The notes below the pieces were generated by a model. That model was not told where the DNA came from. It saw only the letters and a program-made list of their open reading frames with translations, and ran no database searches. Made by a program: the position numbers and the translations under genes. 5,989 nt of DNA from Candidatus Krumholzibacteriia bacterium (GTDB lineage Bacteria > Krumholzibacteriota > Krumholzibacteriia > LZORAL124-64-63), in contig JAOZJV010000244.1 in NCBI GenBank assembly GCA_029935695.1, forward strand, positions 1-5,989, given 5' to 3'. Positions 1-5,128 of the stretch are shown piece by piece (the first letter of the stretch is position 1; each line of letters begins with the position of its first letter).

Positions 1-21
1 TATTTTGTTCCCAACAAAATA
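1..21. repeat. Perfect 9-bp inverted repeat (possible operator)
   Basis: TATTTTGTT at 1-9 and AACAAAATA at 13-21 are exact reverse complements separated by CCC. Each arm has a single G/C base and no T-run follows, so it makes a poor intrinsic terminator. A symmetric protein-binding site about 90 bases upstream of msrB is more plausible. The palindrome touches the window edge and could extend further left. No regulator can be named from the sequence. Confidence 0.5.
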
Positions 22-97
22 TTCCCTGGATCCTTGAAGCAGATGACAAAAAAACTTTCCTGTTTATCATTTACTGAAAGGATCCTGCATCATGTTC

Positions 98-103
98 GGA
101 GGT
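98..103 (+). promoter_or_regulatory. Shine-Dalgarno site that decides the msrB start
   Basis: GGAGGT lies six bases upstream of the ATG at 110, which is close to ideal. An in-frame ATG at 92 is also possible, with AAAGGA at 77-82 nine bases upstream of it. It would add MFGGAE in front of the signal-like segment. The stronger match and the compact MLK n-region favour 110. Confidence 0.6.
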
Positions 104-109
104 GCTGAA

Positions 110-700
110 ATGTTGAAAATTCTGGTGGCGGCCACCCTTTTGATTGGGTCCTGCTCCCTTTTGGTTAATTTCCTACCCACTTCAAGGGGCGCCACTGAAT
201 TCAAGATGCCGACGTTCACCCTGGTGAGCGCGGCCCATGCTGCCGAGCCAGGTGACCCCAACCTGAGCACCTCAGCCAAGGACCCCAGGGCCATGGATAA
301 AAAAGTCTACAAACCCAAAGAAGCGTGGGAAAAAGAACTCACTTCTGAACAATACAAAGTGACCCGCTGCGGCGGCACCGAGCCTGCGTTCACCGGCAAA
401 TATTACGATCACCACGAAGTTGGCATGTACACCTGTGTGGGTTGCGGCGCCGAACTTTTTACTTCGGACACCAAATATGAATCCGGCAGTGGTTGGCCCA
501 GCTACTGGAAGCCGGTGGATAAATTCGCCATCACCGAGATCAAGGACATCAGCTACGGCATGGTGCGCACGGAAGTAGTTTGCAGCCGATGCGAAGGCCA
601 CCTCGGTCATGTTTTCACCGACGGCCCGCCTCCATCGGGTCTGCGTTACTGCATCAACTCCGCGTCCCTGGATTTTGTGCCTGAAGCAAAGGAAGAGTGA
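110..700 (+). CDS. msrB: Exported peptide-methionine (R)-S-oxide reductase MsrB
   Basis: This 196-residue protein should reduce methionine-R-sulfoxide in damaged proteins. Residues about 70-191 form the MsrB (SelR) domain. Zinc ligands are C109/C112 and C158/C161. Family signatures are SGSGWPSYW (125-133), HLGHVFTDGP (164-173) and RYCINSASL (179-187), with catalytic C181. The N-terminus is hydrophobic (residues 4-22). It could be a lipoprotein signal (IGSC, C15) or an anchor or signal cleaved after SAAHA (residue 44), so an extracytoplasmic location is likely. The usual resolving cysteine of GCGWPS is serine here (S127), while C87 precedes GGTEP, where some MsrBs place an alternative resolving cysteine. 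Its stop codon overlaps the start of the downstream SDR gene, suggesting co-transcription. The family call is very secure; export is inferred from the N-terminus. An alternative start is at 92. Confidence 0.95.
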   Translation: MLKILVAATLLIGSCSLLVNFLPTSRGATEFKMPTFTLVSAAHAAEPGDPNLSTSAKDPRAMDKKVYKPKEAWEKELTSEQYKVTRCGGTEPAFTGKYYDHHEVGMYTCVGCGAELFTSDTKYESGSGWPSYWKPVDKFAITEIKDISYGMVRTEVVCSRCEGHLGHVFTDGPPPSGLRYCINSASLDFVPEAKEE

Positions 701-1542
701 CCCTGTTGGGTGAACAACCTGCGGCAACTCATGTGCTGATCACCGGCGCCTCCGCTGGGCTGGGTCTGGAACTGGCCCGGCTTTTTGCCGCTGATGGCTG
801 CGCTCTGGTTCTGGTGGCACGCAATGAATCCAAACTGGCTGCCCTGGCCGGAATTCTGCGCAAGGATTTTGAAGTGGATGTGCGCATTATTCCCGCCGAT
901 CTGACCCGGCCGGATGCAGTGCAGGATTTGCTGAACGCCTTGCAGGAGGCCTCCATTGGCATCCGGGTCCTGATCAACAATGCTGGTTTTGGCTCCTACG
1001 GACGGATTCAGGATCATGAATGGGATCTCTATCGCCGCATGATCGATCTGAACATCACCGCCCTGACAGGCCTGACCCGAGGTTTGCTGCCGGGCATGAT
1101 TGCCTGCGCAAATAAAGGAGGCACTCCGGGTATCATGAACGTGGCCTCCACCGCGGCTTTCCAGCCGGGCCCTTTGATGGGTGTCTATTTTGCCACCAAA
1201 AGCTACGTGCTGTCTTTCAGTGAAGCTTTGCACGAAGAATTGAAGGATGCGGGAGTCACCGTATCGGCCTTTTGCCCCGGTCCTACCCGCACCGAATTTT
1301 TCCGTCAGGATTCCATGATTCCCTCAGGTGAAATATCTGAAGAACATCTGGCCGAACATCGCCGCCGGGATGCCCGCCGCATGGACGCGGGGGCCGCCGC
1401 CAGTGTGGGGTACCAGGGTTTTCTGCGAGGAGATGCCATTGTCATCCCCGGATTAAAAAACCGATTTCTCGCTCAGGCAGGAAGATTTTTGCCCCGAGCC
1501 GTGGTGCGTAAATTGGCCTTCCGAATGTTAAAAACTGATTAA
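697..1542 (+). CDS. Classical SDR family NAD(P)-dependent oxidoreductase
   Basis: This 281-residue cytosolic short-chain dehydrogenase/reductase has a complete classical motif set. It has the cofactor loop TGASAGLG (16-23), VAR after the second strand (R42, suggesting NADP(H) preference), D68, the NNAG motif (94-97), N119, S151, and Y164/K168 in YFATK, followed by PGPTRTEF. The sequence resembles the DltE/YqjQ-like COG0300 group, whose substrates are mostly unknown, so none is assigned. The GTG start at 697 overlaps the msrB stop as GTGA, consistent with translational coupling. AGGA at 690-693 is only three bases from this GTG, so an in-frame TTG at 706, better spaced from AAGGAAGA, is a real alternative that removes three residues. 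The C-terminal ~60 residues (long charged EEHLAEHRRRDARR segment, then KNRFLAQ and RAVVRKLAFRML) are typical of this subgroup. No transmembrane segment is evident. Confidence 0.93.
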   Translation: MTLLGEQPAATHVLITGASAGLGLELARLFAADGCALVLVARNESKLAALAGILRKDFEVDVRIIPADLTRPDAVQDLLNALQEASIGIRVLINNAGFGSYGRIQDHEWDLYRRMIDLNITALTGLTRGLLPGMIACANKGGTPGIMNVASTAAFQPGPLMGVYFATKSYVLSFSEALHEELKDAGVTVSAFCPGPTRTEFFRQDSMIPSGEISEEHLAEHRRRDARRMDAGAAASVGYQGFLRGDAIVIPGLKNRFLAQAGRFLPRAVVRKLAFRMLKTD

Positions 1543-1556
1543 TAAGCCTTCCGCCT

Positions 1557-1584
1557 TTGACCAACCAATGGAACAGGGTATACT
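1557..1584 (+). promoter_or_regulatory. Sigma70-type promoter for glgC
   Basis: TTGACC (1557-1562) and TATACT (1579-1584) are each one mismatch from the -35 and -10 consensus, with a 16-bp spacer. Transcription would start near 1591, leaving a leader of about 40 bases before the GTG of glgC. It begins 15 bases after the SDR stop. No terminator hairpin is visible between the SDR gene and this site, so read-through from the upstream pair may add to glgC expression. Confidence 0.6.
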
Positions 1585-1632
1585 GGGCCAGAGAATTATC
1601 GATTTTCCCACATCCTGATCAAGGAGCGATCC

Positions 1633-2913
1633 GTGAAAAACGTGACAGCCATCATCCTGGGGGGTGGACGAGGCACGCGGCTTTTTCCCCTGACTCTGGA
1701 ACGCAGCAAGCCTGCTGTGGGCTTTGCGGGCAAGTACCGTCTCATCGATATTCCCATCAGCAATTGCATCAACTCGGGTCTCAAAAAAGTTTTTGTGCTG
1801 ACCCAGTTTCTGTCCGCAAGCATGCATCGCCACATCATGCAGACTTACGCCTTTGATACTTTCACTGACGGCTTCGTGGATATCCTGGCGGCCGAGCAGA
1901 CACCCGATCGTGACGCCTGGTTTCAGGGTACAAGCGATGCGGTGCGCGCCACCTTGAATCACACCATGTATTACGACTCGGATGAAATTGTTATTCTCGG
2001 TGGCGACCATCTTTACCGCATGGACTACTCGGAGATGGTGAAGCATCACCGGGAGACCGGCGCCGATATTACTCTGGCCGTTTATCCGGTGGTGCGGGAC
2101 GAGGCCAGCCGCATGGGGCTGCTGCGCGCCGACAACACCGGCGAAGTGGTGGAGTTTGTTGAAAAGCCCACCGATCCCGAAGTCATCAATCAGTTCGCGG
2201 CTCCGAAAGAATTATTTGCCGCCCACGGTGTGGATGTTGAAGGAGATAAATATCTGGCCAGCATGGGCATTTATGTTTTCAGTCCCAAAGTGCTGCGCGC
2301 GCTGCTGGAAGATGAGAAGAAAACAGACTTCGGTAAGGAAGTCATTCCCGATGCCATCGCCACCCACAAGGTTGTGGCTTATCCATTCAGCGATTATTGG
2401 CGGGACATCGGAACCATCGGTGCCTTCTTCGAGGCCAACATGGAATTGGTGCGCAAGGACCCCGAGTTCAATTTGTATCATGGGGGCTGGCCGTTCTACA
2501 CCCGCACCCGCAGCCTGCCGCCAAGCAGCATCATCAATTCGGAAATCAACAACAGCCTGGTGGTGGAAGGATCGTCTGTTGTGGGGGCAACGATCAACAA
2601 CTGCATCCTGGGTATTCGCAGTCACGTGGGTGAGGGCTCCGTGCTGAAGGATGTCATTATGCAGGGCAACGATTTTTATGATGGCGAGCAGAATCTATAC
2701 GACCAGGAGCAGAACAAAGGTCCTCTGCTGGGTGTGGGTAAAAACTGCCGCATCGAACGCTGCATCATCGACAAGAACGCGCGCATCGGCGACAACGTGA
2801 TCATCGAACCCAAGCCAGGCGTGACCGAATACGAAGGCCAACGGCGTTGGATTCGCGATGGCATCACCGTCATCCCCAAAGGTACAGTCATTCCGTCGGG
2901 AACGGTGTTGTGA
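1633..2913 (+). CDS. glgC: Glucose-1-phosphate adenylyltransferase (ADP-glucose pyrophosphorylase)
   Basis: GlgC joins ATP and glucose-1-phosphate to give ADP-glucose and pyrophosphate, the committed step of bacterial glycogen synthesis. The 426-residue length is normal. The N-terminal nucleotidyltransferase domain carries GGGRGTRL (10-17), RSKPAV (24-29), WFQGTSDAVR (96-105), GGDHLYRMDY (123-132, with metal-binding D125), FVEKP (175-179, with sugar-phosphate-binding K178) and YWRDIGT (255-261). A left-handed beta-helix of hexapeptide repeats runs from about 295 to the end. YRLIDIPISNCINSG and the C-terminal IIDKNARIGDN resemble plant and cyanobacterial enzymes more than the E. coli type. K381 lies where those enzymes bind the activator 3-phosphoglycerate, but its regulation here is untested. 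The GTG start has AAGGAG at 1621-1626, six bases upstream. No other glg gene is in view; the 3' end overlaps a beta-barrel gene. Confidence 0.97.
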   Translation: MKNVTAIILGGGRGTRLFPLTLERSKPAVGFAGKYRLIDIPISNCINSGLKKVFVLTQFLSASMHRHIMQTYAFDTFTDGFVDILAAEQTPDRDAWFQGTSDAVRATLNHTMYYDSDEIVILGGDHLYRMDYSEMVKHHRETGADITLAVYPVVRDEASRMGLLRADNTGEVVEFVEKPTDPEVINQFAAPKELFAAHGVDVEGDKYLASMGIYVFSPKVLRALLEDEKKTDFGKEVIPDAIATHKVVAYPFSDYWRDIGTIGAFFEANMELVRKDPEFNLYHGGWPFYTRTRSLPPSSIINSEINNSLVVEGSSVVGATINNCILGIRSHVGEGSVLKDVIMQGNDFYDGEQNLYDQEQNKGPLLGVGKNCRIERCIIDKNARIGDNVIIEPKPGVTEYEGQRRWIRDGITVIPKGTVIPSGTVL

Positions 2914-4043
2914 TTCAGCGTTTTTTTTTGGTAATGACCATGGTGATGGCTTTTGCCGGTGCCGCCCAGGCCCAGGCCGAGCCCGATTGCTGGGAAATGT
3001 CCCGCCTGGTTTATCAATCGGCGCCGGATTTCATTTACGGTGACCAACCCGATTCCCTGTTGGGGATGTTGCTGGAGTGGGAAGATGTCTGCGGCGAGGC
3101 CGAGCCCGTCGTGCGCCTGAAAATTCTGGCTGCCATCTGGGACGGCGCCTTCACTGAGGAAATTTACGACTCCAGTATCATCGATGCCCTGATCTGGCGG
3201 TATGATGCCAACCGTCAGAAAAAAGTCAAAGACCATATTGATCCCTACCGTGCTTCCGGTGGTATCGCCGGCCCGGCTGACTATGCCTTTGGGGTCGCCT
3301 ATTTCGACACCTTCACCACCGGCCTGGCAGACCAGCTGCTGCCCCATGCTTCTGCGGGCACAGTGGAAGAATTTTTCTGTCTGTTCTATTCCGGTGAGGT
3401 TGATCTGGCCTTCGCCATGCTTCACGGTGAGGAGCTGGCTGGCTCGGATTTGCGTTGGTATTACCAGAGAGAGATGAGTTCTCTGCAGCGGGAAGATCCA
3501 CGGCCAGTGGTTGCCATCACCGGCGGACACTGGCGCCCTCAGGGTGACCTGGTGCGGGTGGGAGATCATTCCCAATGGGGATGCACGGTGGGCGTGCGCC
3601 ATGATCGCTGGCTGGGGCGGGTGGTGTTGGAAATAAGGCCCGGGCGCACCGACTATCCCTATTGGGTTAATGATGGAGAATATCAGGGAATTTCTGACCG
3701 TTTCGACAATTTTTATCTGGGAGTGGAAGTGGGGCGGGAGTTGGTCAGCTATGGCCCGCACCGGCTGGATGTTTTCCTGGGGCTGGGCTTTGATGGGATC
3801 ATGCCATTTTGGGAAGAAGATCTCATTCTGGGCACCGTGAATGCCAACGCCGGAATCGGCTATCGGGTTTTCCTGGGCCATTCTCAAAACTGGATTGCCG
3901 GGGTTGATTATCGGGTTGAGGCCATCGGAGCCCGCAACAGCGGAGGCACCGAGTTGTCAGGCGAAGCCAAGTGCTGGCGGGTCAGTGTGGGCTATTCTTT
4001 TGATTCAGGAAAAGGCAGGCGCATGTCGGGTCTGGGGCATTAG
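2910..4043 (+). CDS. Unrecognised secreted protein with probable C-terminal outer-membrane beta-barrel
   Basis: This 377-residue protein matches no family I can name. Residues 1-23 are a clear Sec signal peptide (MIQRFF, hydrophobic core, AQA-type cleavage near 21-23). Residues about 24-195 look helical and rich in acidic and aromatic residues, with C27 and C61 possibly forming a disulfide. From about 198 the chain changes to alternating hydrophobic/polar strands with aromatic ends and glycine-rich turns (for example VVLEIRPGR, FYLGVEVGREL, LDVFLGLGFDG, NANAGIGYRVFLG, WIAGVDYRVEA, WRVSVGYSF), typical of a small 8-10 strand barrel. An unusual hydrophilic tail (SGKGRRMSGLGH) follows the last strand. 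The GTG at 2910 overlaps the glgC stop as GTGA; it is preferred because it starts the signal peptide exactly, although the ribosome site is weak (GGGAA, 2898-2902). A nine-T run (2921-2929) lies in the signal-peptide codons. Barrel topology is inferred. Confidence 0.8.
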   Translation: MIQRFFLVMTMVMAFAGAAQAQAEPDCWEMSRLVYQSAPDFIYGDQPDSLLGMLLEWEDVCGEAEPVVRLKILAAIWDGAFTEEIYDSSIIDALIWRYDANRQKKVKDHIDPYRASGGIAGPADYAFGVAYFDTFTTGLADQLLPHASAGTVEEFFCLFYSGEVDLAFAMLHGEELAGSDLRWYYQREMSSLQREDPRPVVAITGGHWRPQGDLVRVGDHSQWGCTVGVRHDRWLGRVVLEIRPGRTDYPYWVNDGEYQGISDRFDNFYLGVEVGRELVSYGPHRLDVFLGLGFDGIMPFWEEDLILGTVNANAGIGYRVFLGHSQNWIAGVDYRVEAIGARNSGGTELSGEAKCWRVSVGYSFDSGKGRRMSGLGH

Positions 4044-4111
4044 TTTCCCAAGCCAAATGCAGGAATTGATGCTAAGGTGTCAAAAGCAGCATCCTCAAAA
4101 GGAAGGCTTTC

Positions 4112-4990
4112 ATGACCGAAAGTATCACCACACGACTGTCTCTGAGTTTGGGCAATTTATTTGATACGCTTGAGCACCGGTGGACCAGCCGGGCCACAGT
4201 CAAGCGTCTGGGAAATACCCTGGTCTTTGTTTTCCTGCTGGAGCTTCTGCTGATCGAGGCCAGACGCCAGGGCTGGCTGCCCGATTTCCTGATCCCCTAC
4301 GTCAAATCAACCAACTATTTTTACGCGGTGAATTTTGCCTTCACCCTGCTGCTTGTTTTTGAGGTGGTGGAACTTGTGTTTTCCATGGCTCATTCGGTGG
4401 CTGGGTCGGTGGGCAAGCAGTTCGAAATTCTCTCTCTCATTTTGCTGCGTTCATCCTTCAAGGAATTCACCCATTTCAATCAGCCCATTGACTGGCAGGA
4501 AGTGGGCGAGCCCATGCGCCACATTCTTGCGGAAGCTTCGGGAGCACTGATCATTTTCCTGGCCCTGGGAGTTTATTACCGGTTGCTGAAGCATCAGAAA
4601 ATCACCCAGTCCGATGAAGAGCAGGTCAAATTTGTAGCCGCCAAAAAAATCCTGGCTCTGGCCATGCTTCTGATCTACGGAGTGATCGCAGTGGTGGTGT
4701 CGTGGAACTGGCTGACCACGGCCTCGGCTACACCGCTATTCTTCCAAACTTTCTACACCGTTCTCATCTTTGCAGATTTTCTGCTCGTCTTCATCTCCCT
4801 GCGCTACAGCGGTTGTTACCACGTGCTGATCCGCAATTCAGGATTTGCTCTGAGCACTGTTGTCATCCGCGTGGCTTTGACCGCCCCACCTTATTTCAGT
4901 GTGGGACTGGGCATTTGCGCGGTGGTTTTTGTGCTGGGCATCACCTGGGCCTACAATCGTTATGTGCCGGTGGCGCCTGATAGTTGCTGA
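4112..4990 (+). CDS. Polytopic inner-membrane protein of unknown function
   Basis: This 292-residue integral membrane protein is not recognised. After an amphipathic N-terminus (1-30), hydrophobic spans lie at about 33-48, 69-92, 140-158, 179-198, 208-229 and 243-282; the last is long enough for two passes, giving six or seven. Between spans 2 and 3, SVGKQFEILSLILLRSSFKEF (99-119) is semi-hydrophobic with charges in register and looks like the most constrained part, perhaps a short re-entrant or amphipathic helix. Acidic residues E44, E84, E87 and D222 sit within or at the edge of membrane spans, which could suit ion or proton handling, but no channel pore or transporter signature is visible. 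A cytoplasmic loop (160-178) is rich in K, Q and E. ATG 4112 has a strong AAGGAAGG site (4099-4106), five bases upstream. It lies 68 bases after the barrel gene with no terminator between, so it may share the glgC transcript. Confidence 0.85.
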   Translation: MTESITTRLSLSLGNLFDTLEHRWTSRATVKRLGNTLVFVFLLELLLIEARRQGWLPDFLIPYVKSTNYFYAVNFAFTLLLVFEVVELVFSMAHSVAGSVGKQFEILSLILLRSSFKEFTHFNQPIDWQEVGEPMRHILAEASGALIIFLALGVYYRLLKHQKITQSDEEQVKFVAAKKILALAMLLIYGVIAVVVSWNWLTTASATPLFFQTFYTVLIFADFLLVFISLRYSGCYHVLIRNSGFALSTVVIRVALTAPPYFSVGLGICAVVFVLGITWAYNRYVPVAPDSC

Positions 4991-5012
4991 TCAAGTCTTC
5001 CTGGCATCCCTG

Positions 5013-5018
5013 TATAAT
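5013..5018 (+). promoter_or_regulatory. Candidate -10 element (TATAAT)
   Basis: A perfect TATAAT sits 23 bases after the stop of the membrane-protein gene, in an AT-rich stretch. No good -35 hexamer lies 16-18 bases upstream (TCAAGT at 4991-4996 is the best placed). It could drive the CxxCH protein gene with a leader of about 100 bases. Confidence 0.35.
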
Positions 5019-5047
5019 TAAAAAGCATACCAAATTAGTCGGCTTTA

Positions 5048-5056
5048 TGTTATATT
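5048..5056 (+). promoter_or_regulatory. Candidate extended -10 element (TGTTATATT)
   Basis: TG at 5048-5049, one base, then TATATT at 5051-5056 fits an extended -10 promoter, which can work with a weak -35. Transcription would start near 5063, placing the inverted repeat at 5078-5096 within the leader of the downstream gene. This and the TATAAT at 5013 are competing or tandem candidates. Confidence 0.35.
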
Positions 5057-5057
5057 A

Positions 5058-5108
5058 CTGTTGATCACAAAAAACACACAGTCCCATGGGGTCTGTTGAT
5101 AACGAAAA
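5058..5108. repeat. Imperfect 16-base direct repeat flanking an inverted repeat
   Basis: CTGTTGATCACAAAAA (5058-5073) and CTGTTGATAACGAAAA (5093-5108) match at 14 of 16 positions and start 35 bases apart. The second copy begins inside the right arm of the inverted repeat at 5078-5096. Paired copies just downstream of a candidate promoter could be binding sites for a regulator, although chance or local duplication is not excluded. Confidence 0.45.
5078..5096 (+). promoter_or_regulatory. Imperfect 19-base inverted repeat in leader (hairpin or operator)
   Basis: ACAGTCCC (5078-5085) and GGGTCTGT (5089-5096) are complementary except for one T-T pair, around an ATG centre. In RNA this would be a short hairpin with a three-base loop, about 20 bases before the ribosome site. 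No U-tract follows, so it is not a terminator. As DNA it could be an operator. Confidence 0.4.
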
Positions 5109-5128
5109 TTCACCCTGAGGGGAATAAA

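Noticed and set aside
34..68. Promoter for msrB using TTGAAG (34-39)
   Set aside because: No acceptable -10 hexamer lies 16-18 bases downstream; TTTATC at 63-68 is too far away.
28..86. GGATCCT repeated at 28-34 and 80-86 upstream of msrB
   Set aside because: Seven bases centred on a common palindromic hexamer is too short to separate from chance.
2893..2929. Possible intrinsic terminator at the end of glgC (CCGT/ACGG stem followed by a T-run)
   Set aside because: The stem is only four base pairs and ends 15 bases before the T-run, which itself lies inside the codons of the next gene.
2676..3887. Long open frame of 403 codons on the - strand opposite glgC and the barrel gene
   Set aside because: It spans two well-supported + strand genes, has low-complexity composition (rich in H, Q, P, G) typical of an antisense shadow, and shows no recognisable motif.
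4068..4093. Inverted repeat GATGCT (4068-4073) / AGCATC (4088-4093) between the barrel and membrane-protein genes
   Set aside because: A six-base stem with a 14-base loop and no T-tract is likely to occur by chance; it is too weak to call a terminator.
5086..5118. Ten-codon upstream ORF in the leader of the CxxCH protein gene, from ATG 5086 to TGA 5116-5118
   Set aside because: There is no ribosome site before the ATG, which sits in the loop of the inverted repeat. The stop next to the downstream ribosome site is suggestive but not enough.
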